A stretch of 64,000 nt of DNA, taken from assembly GCF_000406165.1 (NCBI RefSeq), contig NZ_CM001977.1:1001041-1065040 (forward strand), in the 5' to 3' direction. Under the pieces are notes generated by a model that saw only the letters and a program-made list of their open reading frames with translations, did no database searches and had not been told where the DNA came from. This document shows, one piece after another, positions 41,508 through 50,979 of this stretch. The translations under genes were made by a program, and so were the position numbers. How positions within the stretch are numbered: position 1 is the stretch's first letter; every line of letters begins with the position of its first letter. Source of the stretch: Dickeya zeae NCPPB 2538 (GTDB lineage Bacteria; Pseudomonadota; Gammaproteobacteria; Enterobacterales; Enterobacteriaceae).

Positions 41508-42419
41508 TCAACGTTGTGCCTCGCCCCCTAAGGCGTCGGTGAGGCTGGTTATCAATGCGGCAACTTCACCGGTCATCAGCGTAAAATCTGCATCAAAGCG
41601 TTGAGCCACGTCTTCCCGGTCGATATCGTCGTTTTGTTCACGCAGCGTATCAGCGAATTTCAGCCGTTTGAGCGAGCCATCATCCGCCAGCACCAGTTGG
41701 ATACGCTCCTGCCAGTCCAGCGCCAGTTTGGTGACCACTTTGCCCGCTTCGATGTGGGTGGCTATCTCATCACTAACCAGTTCCTGCTTCTTACAGCGGA
41801 TCACGCCGCCATCTTCCAGCACTGCTTTCAGCTCGGCTTCGTCTTGCAAGGTAAAACCGGCGGGCGTCTGACCGGAGCGGACCCATTCGGTCAACGTCAG
41901 TTCAATCGGGTTTTCCATCGTGAGTGGGACCACCGGCAGTGACCCCAACGTTTTACGCAGCAACGCCAGCGTATCTTCGGCTTTCTTGGCGCTGGCAGCA
42001 TCTACCATAATCAGATGATTGACGGTGTCTATCCACAGCGAAATCTGGCTAAAACGACTGAAGGCGCGAGGCAACAGACTGTGCAGCACGTCGTCTTTCA
42101 GCGCGTCTTTTTCGGTTTTCTTCAGTTTGCGGTGCTGTTCGCCTTCCAGTTTGTCGATTCTGGCTTGCAGTGCCTGTTTGATGACGGGAGCCGGCAGAAT
42201 TTTCTCTTCTTTGCGCGCACAGATCAGAATCTGACCATTAGTCACGTGCGTCAGGGCATCACCGTGAGGGCCCATCGGCGACACCCAGCCGGTTTTGGCC
42301 ATATCCTGACTGCCGCAGGGGGTGAACGCGAAGGAGGCCAGCTGTGTCTCCATGGCATCCGCAGAGAGGCTGATATCGCGACTCAGGCGATAGATCATCA
42401 CATTTTTAAACCACAGCAT
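41508..42419 (-). CDS. rdgC: Recombination-associated protein RdgC
   Basis: A 303-residue ring-forming DNA-binding protein that restrains RecA. The start MLWFKNVMIYRLSRDI at 42419 gives exactly the usual length; the open frame upstream is longer but not conserved. SFAFTPCGSQDMAKTGWVSP, ICARKEEKILPAPVIKQAL and LTEWVRSGQTPAGFTLQDEA are family signatures. The order rdgC-mak is as in E. coli, with the two genes divergent. Confidence 0.96.
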   Translation of the reverse strand: MLWFKNVMIYRLSRDISLSADAMETQLASFAFTPCGSQDMAKTGWVSPMGPHGDALTHVTNGQILICARKEEKILPAPVIKQALQARIDKLEGEQHRKLKKTEKDALKDDVLHSLLPRAFSRFSQISLWIDTVNHLIMVDAASAKKAEDTLALLRKTLGSLPVVPLTMENPIELTLTEWVRSGQTPAGFTLQDEAELKAVLEDGGVIRCKKQELVSDEIATHIEAGKVVTKLALDWQERIQLVLADDGSLKRLKFADTLREQNDDIDREDVAQRFDADFTLMTGEVAALITSLTDALGGEAQR

Positions 42420-42629
42420 TTTTTTTCCCAGACTGGCGCGTCTCTGGCGTGCTTTCTCGTGATAACACGAAGCGAGTTTCAAGACGCGAGGGTTAATCGC
42501 AGCGGGCATAATAACGAATTGTGGTGAGAGGCGGTACGATTACGATAATGTCATCGTCAGTCAGACGTGAGTTCGGTAGACCATTATCGACATCTACCTA
42601 ATGGGCTCGGTAGATAAACAGGAGACAAC

Positions 42630-43541
42630 GTGCGAATAGGTATTGATTTGGGCGGCACCAAAATCGAGGTGATCGCGTTGACAAATGACGGTGAGGAGGC
42701 CTTTCGCCATCGTGTGGCGACGCCGCGCCACGATTATCGTCAAACCCTGCTTGCTATCGCCAACCTGGTAGAGATGGCGGAACAGGCCACCGGGCAAGGC
42801 GGCAGTGTGGGTATTGGTATTCCCGGGACATTGTCACCGGTAACTGGGCGGGTTAAAAACGCCAACTCGGTCTGGTTGAATCAGCAGCCGCTGGATCAGG
42901 ATCTGGCGCAACTGTTGGGCCGACCGGTACGGGTGGCGAATGACGCCAACTGCTTTGCGGTATCCGAAGCGGTGGATGGTGCCGCGGCAGGAGCCAGTAA
43001 AGTGTTCGCGGTTATTATCGGTACCGGCTGTGGCGCGGGTATGGCGTTGGATGGCAGGGTACACAGTGGGCGCAATGGTGTCGCGGGTGAATGGGGTCAT
43101 AACCCATTGCCGTGGATGGATGAGGATGAATGGCGCGACCAGCAGGCCATGCCCTGTTATTGCGGCCGTACCGGGTGTATCGAAACCTTTATTTCCGGGA
43201 CTGGCTTTGGCATGGATTATCAACGTCTGAGCGGTCATGCGCGGCACGGTCATGAAATTATTGCGTTGGCTGAACAGGGCGACCAACTGGCGGAGCAGGC
43301 ATTGCAGCGCTATGAACAGCGACTGGCGAAGTCGCTGGCGCACATCGTTAATGTGCTGGATCCCGATGTGATTGTGCTAGGTGGGGGAATGAGTAACGTG
43401 AAGCGGCTGTATGACACCGTCCCCGCACTGCTAAAACAATGGGTATTTGGTGGCGAGTGCGACACACCGGTTCGACAGGCGATGCACGGCGACTCCAGCG
43501 GTGTGCGCGGTGCAGCCTGGCTGTGGCCGCGAGAATCATAA
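42630..43541 (+). CDS. mak: Fructokinase Mak (ROK family)
   Basis: A 303-residue ROK-family sugar kinase that phosphorylates fructose at C6. It starts at a GTG (42630) with CAGGAG upstream. MRIGIDLGGTKIEVIAL is the phosphate loop, ANDANCFAVSEA the substrate segment with catalytic Asp, GTGCGAGMALDGRVHSG follows, and the ROK zinc site is GEWGHNPLP with CYCGRTGCIETF. Divergent from rdgC as in E. coli. E. coli araJ, usually next, is absent here. Confidence 0.95.
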   Translation: MRIGIDLGGTKIEVIALTNDGEEAFRHRVATPRHDYRQTLLAIANLVEMAEQATGQGGSVGIGIPGTLSPVTGRVKNANSVWLNQQPLDQDLAQLLGRPVRVANDANCFAVSEAVDGAAAGASKVFAVIIGTGCGAGMALDGRVHSGRNGVAGEWGHNPLPWMDEDEWRDQQAMPCYCGRTGCIETFISGTGFGMDYQRLSGHARHGHEIIALAEQGDQLAEQALQRYEQRLAKSLAHIVNVLDPDVIVLGGGMSNVKRLYDTVPALLKQWVFGGECDTPVRQAMHGDSSGVRGAAWLWPRES

Positions 43542-43560
43542 CCGAGCAAGATGACGATGA

Positions 43561-43585
43561 CAGGGGACGTCGTCGACGTCCCCTG
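43561..43585. terminator. 11-bp hairpin between mak and sbcC
   Basis: Perfect arms CAGGGGACGTC and GACGTCCCCTG with loop GTC, between converging stop codons; probably a shared terminator, although no T-run follows. Confidence 0.6.
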
Positions 43586-43607
43586 ATGACTCATTTCACG
43601 GCATGAC

Positions 43608-46600
43608 TCATTTTACTGCGTAGACGCTGTCGAGCTGGCTGATGCCGAGGCCGTTGCGCTTTTTGACCCGAATCTGCACCTGTATGCGCTCTTTCATCGC
43701 TTCCACATGGCTGATAACGCCGATGGTTTTGCCGGAGGCATTGAGGTTGTCCAGCACGTCCAGCGCGGTATCCAGCGTTTCGCCATCCAGTGTGCCGAAC
43801 CCTTCATCAAGAAACAGCGAATCGATACGGGTTTTCGCGCTCACCAGGTCGGATAACGCCAGCGCCAGCGCCAGGCTGACCAGAAAACTTTCGCCGCCGG
43901 ACAAGGTTCGGGTGTCGCGTACCGCGTCAGCCTGCCAGGTATCGACCACCTGCAACTCCAGCGTGTCAGACGCTTTGCGGTGCAACAGGTAGCGCCCATG
44001 CAGCCGCGAGAGCTGACGATTGGCCAGGAATACCAGGTGATCCAGCGTCAATCCTTGTGCGAAACGGCGGAATTTATCGCCTTTTTGCGAACCGATTAAC
44101 TGATTGAGATAACCCCAGTCATCACACACGTGCTGACCACGTTCGATAGCCTCAAGTAACTGACGTTGCTTATCGCGGCGTTGCTGGTCACTGACCAGTT
44201 GCTGGCGTAACTCGCCTTGTCGTTCGGCTTCGACTTTTACCATATCGCCGAGTCCGGAAAGCAACTGGCGGATATCCCAGTCGTTGATGCCTTCCGGCAT
44301 GGATTCTGGGCGTGACGCCAGATGGTTTTCCAGCGAGCTATTCGCCTGTTGCAGCAAAGCCTCTACCTGCTGCTGGCGCTGGTTCAGACGCTCTTTTAAG
44401 GTGACGAGCTGCTGGCGTTCCGTTTCATCCAACAAGGCCTGGCGAAACGCGGTTTCGTCATCGAACCCGGCCGCGGCCAGTTCTTCGGCAAACTGAGCCT
44501 GAAGCTGTTGTAACGCCGTATCGGCATGCTGGCTTTGTTGCTCCAGACTGTCGACTTCCCCGCTAAGACGGCTTTGCAGTGACTGGCCTTGTTGCCACTG
44601 CTGCTGTGCTTGCTGGCCTTCCTGCTCCAGTGTCTGGCTGACCTGCCGCAATTGCTTGAGCACGTCGTTGACCGCCTGATTGCCCATCAATTGCCAGCGT
44701 TGTTGCTGCGCCTGTTCCAGCGTGCGTTGGGTTTCAGTCAGTTGCAACTGGCCAGTTTTGATGGCGTTTTCGGTTTCTTCCAGCCGTCGCTGGCTGGCGA
44801 TGATTTCCGCTTCCAGCGCGGCCAGTTGCGGCCGACACTGATTCTGTTCGTGCTCGTTTTCCTGCCAGCGTAACCATTCTGTCTGGCGTTGGCGTAACCA
44901 TTCTTCCTGCTGTGCCAGTGTTGGTGCAGTCAACCCGAAGGTTTCCATCGTTTGGCTCAGGCTGTCGTGCAGGCGTGCCAATTCACGTTCGGTTTTATCC
45001 AGTAATAGCTGCTGTTCATCCCGTGATGCCTGCAACGCAGCCTGCTGCTGGCTGTTTAGCGCCAACTGCTGCACGGTTTGCGCCAGCAGTTGCTGGGCAG
45101 ACGTGAGTAAATCCTTACTTTCCTGAATGTGGCGTTGGTTGCGCTCACGGCTGGCAATTTGCGCCTGCAGCGACTGTTCTTGTGCATCGCAGGATTCAAT
45201 CCACTGGTGTAGCGTCGGCAATTGAAGTGGATCGAAGCTCACCAGTAAACGCTCACTCACCGACTGGCACTGTTGCCGCAGCGACTCGTAATCGCGCTGG
45301 ACGCTCTCAAGCGCGTTTTGTTGCTGCTGGCGGTGCTGTTTTTGCAACTGAAGCTGGGTTTCGGTTTGCACGACGTTGGCTTTCAGCGTCTCGACGTCCT
45401 GACGCAGTGCGTGCAACCGAATCTGGGTTTCTGAGGGGCGCAACGCCTGATAAAGCTCCACCGCCGGGTGGTGGGTTGAACCGCACAGCGGACATTCTTT
45501 GCCCGGTTGCAATTGCTGGCGTTCTTTTTCCAGGCTAACGATGTGCAGTTCCAGTTCGTGGCGTTTATCGAGATCCGCCAGATGGCTGGCCTGATTTTGA
45601 TAATCCCGACGTTGCTGCACTTGCAGTTCTTCCAGCGTTTGAATCCGTTGTAGCGTCTCTAGCTGTTGCGCTTCCAGTAGGGTGCGCTGGCTAATCAACC
45701 GTTGCAGTACCGCTGCGCTGGTAGCCAGTTGCTGACGCTCCGGGCGTTCCGCCATGCGTCGTGCCAACTGCTGGCGCAAGCCTGCCAGCGGGTGTTCCGC
45801 CTCCATCTGTTCATCCTGCTTCAGATGGTCATTCAGCAGTTGTTGGGCGCGCTCAGTGGCATTTTGCTGCGCCTGCTGTTTCTCAACCAGCGAAGCGCGC
45901 TGCTGGTCGAGGTATTCAGCCTGAATCTGCTGCTGTGCCACTTTTTCCTGCACGACGTGCAGGTCCTGCTGCCATTTATGCTGTTGCGGGAATTGCGCCT
46001 GCCACAGTGGAATATGGCTGCCCAGATACTGGTGACGGCTATGCTGCTGGCGATAGGTATCGATATCTTCCAGCCGTTGCCGCGTTTGTTCTTGCTGGCG
46101 CTGCAATCTGGCCAACGAGGTTATCAGCATTTTTTGCTGTTCAACCAGATTATCCAACGCTTGCTGTTGCTGGTTGCGCTGTGTTTGCAGAGTGGCGATG
46201 TGATGATCCAGCGGCAAAATCCGCTCGTTAATCAGTGTTTCTTGTTGCTGACGGTAGTCCGCATGTTGCTGGCGTGCAGACAGCGCTTTTTCCAGCTGTG
46301 TCTTCAACTGGTTCTGGGCTTCCTGCTGGCGGCTGATTTGCTGGCGCACGTTGGTCAACTGTTGGCTCAGCCGCTGTTTTTCCCGCTGCGCCCGCCCACG
46401 CTCGTCGAAGCGGGGACGTAGTTTTTCTGCGGGTTCGCCGCGCTCTAGTTTATCCAGTTGCGGTTGGGACTGTTGCTGTAATTGCTGTTGTGCGACGTGC
46501 TGTTGCTGTACGTGTTTTTGCGCCTGCTGGAGCTGTAATAGCGTGTCGTACCAGCGTTGATGCGCCAGGACTTCTTCCCGGTGTATCGACAGGGATTGCT

Positions 46601-47291
46601 CCTGCTGGCGGATAGCGTCCAGTTGTTGTTCCAGCGCCTGACGCTGCTCGTCACTCAGTAGTTCCAGCGTAGCGACCTTCGCCCGTAAGGTTTCCAACTG
46701 GGTTTGTGCTTCTTTGTGTTTCTCAAAGACGCGCTCGGAGATCAGCCCATAGATATCGGTACCGGTCAGTTCTTCAAGTAATTCTGCCCGTTGATTGGCA
46801 TCGGCGTTGAGGAACGCGGCGAACTGCCCCTGAGATAACATCATTGATTTGGTGAATCGATCGAAATCCAGCCCGGTGAGGTCGGCTATCATCGTCAGCT
46901 TGTCGTTTACTTTGTCGGTCAGGATTTTGCCGTCGGCGCACAGTGCCAGCTCAACCTTGGGGGGCTGCAGATTGCCTTCCGGACTGTTGTGGGCGCGACG
47001 CTGGCTCCAGAACGCACGGTACGCGACGTTTTTTACCTCGAATTCCACCTCGGCCAGGCATTCGGCCGTGTGGCGGGTCATCAATTCGTTATGGCTGGGG
47101 CTGACTTTCAGGCGCGGCGTCTGATGGTAGAGCGCTAGACAGATGGCGTCCAGCAAGGTGGTTTTCCCGGCACCGGTCGGCCCGGTGATGGCGAAAAGGC
47201 TATTGCTGACAAACGGCTCGCGCGTGAAGTCGATTTTCCACTCGCCCTGCAATGAATTCAGGTTTTTCAGGCGCAGGCTAAGAATTTTCAT
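43608..47291 (-). CDS. sbcC: Nuclease SbcCD subunit C (Rad50-like)
   Basis: A 1227-residue SMC-like ATPase that, with SbcD, cleaves DNA hairpins and protein-blocked ends. The Walker A loop is FAITGPTGAGKTTLLDAICL; long Gln-rich coiled-coil arms flank the zinc hook CPLCGSTHHP near the middle; the C-terminal lobe has the ABC signature TLSGGESFLVSLALALALSD and Walker B LFLDEGFGTLDGETLD. The ATG overlaps the sbcD stop (ATGA), so the two subunits are co-translated. Length is slightly above the E. coli protein because of the coiled coil. Confidence 0.97.
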   Translation of the reverse strand: MKILSLRLKNLNSLQGEWKIDFTREPFVSNSLFAITGPTGAGKTTLLDAICLALYHQTPRLKVSPSHNELMTRHTAECLAEVEFEVKNVAYRAFWSQRRAHNSPEGNLQPPKVELALCADGKILTDKVNDKLTMIADLTGLDFDRFTKSMMLSQGQFAAFLNADANQRAELLEELTGTDIYGLISERVFEKHKEAQTQLETLRAKVATLELLSDEQRQALEQQLDAIRQQEQSLSIHREEVLAHQRWYDTLLQLQQAQKHVQQQHVAQQQLQQQSQPQLDKLERGEPAEKLRPRFDERGRAQREKQRLSQQLTNVRQQISRQQEAQNQLKTQLEKALSARQQHADYRQQQETLINERILPLDHHIATLQTQRNQQQQALDNLVEQQKMLITSLARLQRQQEQTRQRLEDIDTYRQQHSRHQYLGSHIPLWQAQFPQQHKWQQDLHVVQEKVAQQQIQAEYLDQQRASLVEKQQAQQNATERAQQLLNDHLKQDEQMEAEHPLAGLRQQLARRMAERPERQQLATSAAVLQRLISQRTLLEAQQLETLQRIQTLEELQVQQRRDYQNQASHLADLDKRHELELHIVSLEKERQQLQPGKECPLCGSTHHPAVELYQALRPSETQIRLHALRQDVETLKANVVQTETQLQLQKQHRQQQQNALESVQRDYESLRQQCQSVSERLLVSFDPLQLPTLHQWIESCDAQEQSLQAQIASRERNQRHIQESKDLLTSAQQLLAQTVQQLALNSQQQAALQASRDEQQLLLDKTERELARLHDSLSQTMETFGLTAPTLAQQEEWLRQRQTEWLRWQENEHEQNQCRPQLAALEAEIIASQRRLEETENAIKTGQLQLTETQRTLEQAQQQRWQLMGNQAVNDVLKQLRQVSQTLEQEGQQAQQQWQQGQSLQSRLSGEVDSLEQQSQHADTALQQLQAQFAEELAAAGFDDETAFRQALLDETERQQLVTLKERLNQRQQQVEALLQQANSSLENHLASRPESMPEGINDWDIRQLLSGLGDMVKVEAERQGELRQQLVSDQQRRDKQRQLLEAIERGQHVCDDWGYLNQLIGSQKGDKFRRFAQGLTLDHLVFLANRQLSRLHGRYLLHRKASDTLELQVVDTWQADAVRDTRTLSGGESFLVSLALALALSDLVSAKTRIDSLFLDEGFGTLDGETLDTALDVLDNLNASGKTIGVISHVEAMKERIQVQIRVKKRNGLGISQLDSVYAVK

Positions 47292-48520
47292 GCGGACGTC
47301 TCCTGTCGCTGTGCGTCAATCTCCTGCATAACCCGATTGAACAATCCCTTTAGACGTTGCTGGCGCGCCTCATCCAGACCGTCTTCCAGCGCCAGTCGTC
47401 GTTCAAATACCTCAGCCGGTTGTAACTCATCCAGCGTCTCTTTTTCCAATTGCACCAGCATTTGTTGCTGCTGTTCCCGGGCACGACGCAGCAGGATCAC
47501 GTCCACATTGAGTGGCTCGGTCAGTGCCTGAATATGTTGCTGGATATCGCTCAGGTAGTCCTGCGTGGCGATTTCAATATCCAGCCATACCGGTTTGTCG
47601 CCATGATAATCGCGAAACCCGGCCAGACGGCGTTCTATCTCCGGTAGGTTGCCTTTCACCAGTTGCATCGGCTGTTCGCTCGGTATCGTCAGCGCGGTGA
47701 CTTCCTGCAATTTTCCCTGCTCAAAGTGCACCAGATAGACCGATTTCTCATGATTGAGCTCATCAAAACTCAGTGGGATCGGTGAGCCGCTGTAGCGGAT
47801 GTGTTCACATTGCGCCACACGCTGTGGACGATGAATATGCCCAAGTGCGATGTAGTCAGCCGGTGGGAAAGCCTGTGCCGGGAAGGCATCCAGCGTGCCG
47901 ATATAGATATCGCGCACGGAATCCGAGGTGGCGACGCCCACGGTGGTGAGGTGCCCGGTGAGTACAATCGGCAGTTCTTTCCCCAGTGCCGCACGCTGCT
48001 CGCAGGCGAGCTGGTAGCAGCGCTGATAATGGCTGGCGATTGCGTCCTGTAACGCCTGCTGTTTTTGCGCACCAGACTGCCCCGCCTGGCTGGTGAGCAC
48101 ATCGCGTGGACGCAGGAACGGAACAGCGCATAGCATCGCACCGGGCTCGCCGTCACGGTTATTCAGGATCCGTACCTGCTCATGGATATCGCCGTCAAAA
48201 CCGGCGAACACCTGGGTATTCAGGCAGGCCAGCAACGCGCGGGATTCGTTCAGGGTCGCGACGGAGTCATGATTACCGCCGAGTACCACCAACTGGCAAC
48301 CGGTACGCTGCAACGCCACCACAAACTGGTTATACATTTCTCGGGCATAGCTGGGCGGTGCGCCGTTGTCGAACACATCACCTGCTACTATTACTGCATC
48401 GGCCTGATATTGCTCAACCTGCTGCACCAGCCAGTGCAAAAAAGCCTGATGCTCAGGCGCACGGCTACGGGTATAAAAGTACTGACCGAGATGCCAGTCA
48501 GACGTATGAATAATTCGCAT
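47288..48520 (-). CDS. sbcD: Nuclease SbcCD subunit D (Mre11-like)
   Basis: A 410-residue Mn-dependent metallophosphoesterase. The five phosphoesterase motifs are seen: TSDWHLGQYF, VAGDVFDNGAPP, LGGNHDSVATL, LTGHLTTVG and ALGHIHRPQRV. It starts at 48520 (MRIIHTSDW), with AGGGAG upstream; an in-frame start 24 bases earlier is less likely. First gene of sbcDC, divergent from phoB as in E. coli. Confidence 0.97.
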   Translation of the reverse strand: MRIIHTSDWHLGQYFYTRSRAPEHQAFLHWLVQQVEQYQADAVIVAGDVFDNGAPPSYAREMYNQFVVALQRTGCQLVVLGGNHDSVATLNESRALLACLNTQVFAGFDGDIHEQVRILNNRDGEPGAMLCAVPFLRPRDVLTSQAGQSGAQKQQALQDAIASHYQRCYQLACEQRAALGKELPIVLTGHLTTVGVATSDSVRDIYIGTLDAFPAQAFPPADYIALGHIHRPQRVAQCEHIRYSGSPIPLSFDELNHEKSVYLVHFEQGKLQEVTALTIPSEQPMQLVKGNLPEIERRLAGFRDYHGDKPVWLDIEIATQDYLSDIQQHIQALTEPLNVDVILLRRAREQQQQMLVQLEKETLDELQPAEVFERRLALEDGLDEARQQRLKGLFNRVMQEIDAQRQETSA

Positions 48521-48766
48521 GAGACTCCCTGCAGGTGAGTGCAAACGAGATGTTGTTTTTGGCGGTGTTCAGACAACGGCACAAGGCGGGCACCGTAGTT
48601 AATGGCGAAACGCCGCGTCTTTATCATCGGCGATTATAGGCGTGCAGTTTAGGGCATGTCCCATAATATCTGTATGAACATGGCAACATAGCGTGGTAGG
48701 GCGGAGAAAATCAGCCGGGTGGAGGTGCTGGTAAGGCCGCGTCAGGGGCGTGGTTTGTCGGGGGAT

Positions 48767-48799
48767 TTTTCATAAATCTGTCATAAAACTGACGCATAA
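48767..48799 (+). promoter_or_regulatory. Pho box of phoB
   Basis: TTTTCATAAATCTGTCATAA followed by AACTGACGC contains a close match to the PhoB repeat CTGTCATAAAACTGTCA, preceded by another TCATAAAT half. It lies 44-76 bases upstream of phoB, as in E. coli, so phoB-phoR should be autoregulated by phosphate starvation. Confidence 0.88.
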
Positions 48800-48842
48800 T
48801 GCACACCGCACGCTAACCGTGACGATTAACGGCAGGATTGAT

Positions 48843-49532
48843 ATGGCAAGACGTATTTTGGTGGTGGAAGATGAAGCGCCGATTCGCGAGATGGTGTGCT
48901 TCGTGCTTGAGCAGAACGGCTATCAGCCGGTTGAGGCCGAGGATTACGACAGCGCGGTGAACCGCCTGGCTGAACCTTATCCTGAACTGGTGCTGCTGGA
49001 CTGGATGCTGCCCGGCGGGTCCGGTTTACAGTTTATCAAGCACATGAAACGTGAAGCACTGACGCGGGATATTCCGGTCATGATGCTGACGGCCCGTGGT
49101 GAAGAAGAAGATCGTGTGCGCGGTCTTGAAGTCGGTGCCGATGATTACATCACCAAACCGTTTTCACCGAAAGAGTTGGTGGCGCGCATCAAAGCGGTAA
49201 TGCGTCGGATTTCGCCGATGGCGGTGGAAGAAGTGATCGAAATGCGTGGCTTAAGCCTGGATCCTTCCTCTCACCGGGTGACCACGGAAGAGCACGCGCT
49301 GGACATGGGGCCGACGGAGTTCAAACTGCTGCACTTCTTTATGACTCACCCTGAACGGGTATATAGTCGTGAGCAGTTGCTGAATCACGTGTGGGGCACT
49401 AACGTTTATGTTGAGGATCGTACTGTGGATGTCCATATCCGCCGTCTGCGCAAGGCGTTGGAGACCAGTGGACACGACAAGATGGTTCAGACCGTTCGGG
49501 GAACTGGATACCGTTTCTCAACACGTTATTGA
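48843..49532 (+). CDS. phoB: Phosphate-regulon response regulator PhoB
   Basis: A 229-residue OmpR-family regulator. The receiver begins ARRILVVEDEAPIREMVCF, with acidic residues at 9-10, the phosphorylated Asp in VLLDWMLPGGSG and Lys in YITKPFSPKEL. The winged-helix domain has RVYSREQLLNHVWG and VHIRRLRKAL. The ATG at 48843 gives the E. coli length; the open frame upstream runs through the Pho box. It is followed 27 bases later by phoR. Confidence 0.98.
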   Translation: MARRILVVEDEAPIREMVCFVLEQNGYQPVEAEDYDSAVNRLAEPYPELVLLDWMLPGGSGLQFIKHMKREALTRDIPVMMLTARGEEEDRVRGLEVGADDYITKPFSPKELVARIKAVMRRISPMAVEEVIEMRGLSLDPSSHRVTTEEHALDMGPTEFKLLHFFMTHPERVYSREQLLNHVWGTNVYVEDRTVDVHIRRLRKALETSGHDKMVQTVRGTGYRFSTRY

Positions 49533-49559
49533 TAGCGTGAGTCCCGGAGAAAATCTGAC

Positions 49560-50882
49560 GTGCTAGAACGTTTGTCCTGGAAAAAGCTGGCGCTGGAGCT
49601 GGCTTTTTTTTGTTTGCCCGGCTTATTACTGGGGCTGATTATCGGTTATCTGCCCTGGTTTCTACTGGCGTCGGTACTGACGGCGCTGTGCTGGAACTTC
49701 TATAACCAACTGCGCTTGTCCTACTGGCTGTGGGTCGACCGCAGTATGACCCCACCGCCCGGCCGCTGGAGCTGGGAGCCTTTGTTCTACGGTTTGTACC
49801 AAATGCAGTTGCGTAATCGCCGTCGTCGGCGCGAACTGGCACTGCTGATCAAACGTTTCCGCAGTGGGGCTGAATCGCTGCCGGATGCGGTGGTCATCAC
49901 CACCGAAGAGGGCGTCATCATTTGGTGTAACCGGCTGGCGCAGCACCTGCTGAGTTTTCGCTGGCCGGAAGATAATGGTCAGAATATCCTCAACTTGTTG
50001 CGCTACCCGGAATTTACCCAGTATATGCAACAGCAAGATTTCAGCCGCCCGCTGACGCTGACGCTGAAAAACGCCCACCATGTCGAATTCCGGGTGATGC
50101 CGTATTCCGAAGGGCAGTTGCTGATGGTGGCGCGTGATGTCACCCAAATGCACCAACTCGAAGGGGCACGGCGTAACTTTTTCGCCAACGTCAGCCATGA
50201 GCTGCGCACGCCGTTGACGGTGTTGCAAGGCTATCTGGAAATGATGAACGACGAATCGCTGGATGGTGCTTTGCAGGCTAAGGCGTTGCACACCATGCAG
50301 GAACAAACCCGCCGGATGGATGGGCTGGTGCGGCAACTGCTGACGCTGTCGCGTATTGAAGCCGCCGCGGCTATCGATCTTAGCGAGAAGGTGGATATTC
50401 CGCTGATGTTGCGAGTGCTCAAACGCGAAGCGGATACCTTGAGTCAGGGGCGTCATGAGATAGTGTTTCGCGTCAATGAACAGCTACAGGTGTTCGGCAA
50501 CGAGGAGCAGTTGCGTAGTGCGGTGTCGAATTTGGTGTATAACGCGGTGAACCACACGCCTCAAGGCACGCGTATTGAGGTGTGCTGGCAGCAAACGCCG
50601 CAGGGCGCGCAGTTCCAGGTTAGCGATAACGGTCCGGGCATTGCCGCAGAACATCTTCCCCGTCTGACGGAACGTTTTTATCGTGTCGACAAAGCCCGTT
50701 CGCGCCAGACTGGCGGCAGTGGACTGGGGCTGGCTATCGTCAAACACGCACTCAGTCATCATGACTCTCGTCTGGAGATCCTCAGCGAAGAAGGGGCGGG
50801 ATCCCGCTTTATGTTTACCTTGCCAAATCGGCTTATTGTCCGCTCAGTATTAAGTCAGAATGCTGTGAATCCGCTGCGCTAA
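49560..50882 (+). CDS. phoR: Phosphate-regulon sensor kinase PhoR
   Basis: A 440-residue membrane histidine kinase that phosphorylates PhoB when phosphate is scarce. It starts at a GTG (49560). Two closely spaced membrane helices (about 10-60), a charged linker, a PAS domain (LPDAVVITTEEGVIIWCNRL) and then the kinase: H-box FFANVSHELRTPLTVLQGYL, N-box LRSAVSNLVYNAVNHTPQG, G-boxes FQVSDNGPGIAAEHL and GGSGLGLAIVKHAL. As in E. coli it has almost no periplasmic loop and should sense through the Pst transporter and PhoU. Confidence 0.97.
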   Translation: MLERLSWKKLALELAFFCLPGLLLGLIIGYLPWFLLASVLTALCWNFYNQLRLSYWLWVDRSMTPPPGRWSWEPLFYGLYQMQLRNRRRRRELALLIKRFRSGAESLPDAVVITTEEGVIIWCNRLAQHLLSFRWPEDNGQNILNLLRYPEFTQYMQQQDFSRPLTLTLKNAHHVEFRVMPYSEGQLLMVARDVTQMHQLEGARRNFFANVSHELRTPLTVLQGYLEMMNDESLDGALQAKALHTMQEQTRRMDGLVRQLLTLSRIEAAAAIDLSEKVDIPLMLRVLKREADTLSQGRHEIVFRVNEQLQVFGNEEQLRSAVSNLVYNAVNHTPQGTRIEVCWQQTPQGAQFQVSDNGPGIAAEHLPRLTERFYRVDKARSRQTGGSGLGLAIVKHALSHHDSRLEILSEEGAGSRFMFTLPNRLIVRSVLSQNAVNPLR

Positions 50883-50979
50883 GCCATGCGGCGGGGCTTG
50901 ATTGTCCCCGCCGCAGTGCCGAGAATAGTGCGCTCTTGTTTTTCACTTCTTTCACTTTTCACTCCGATGGAAAACGCAC

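Noticed and set aside
44284..46654. Several frames and apparent repeats within sbcC
   Set aside because: They arise from Gln-rich coiled-coil codons; no true DNA repeat or gene.
49662..50456. 264-codon frame antisense to phoR
   Set aside because: Shadow of the GC-rich phoR coding frame.
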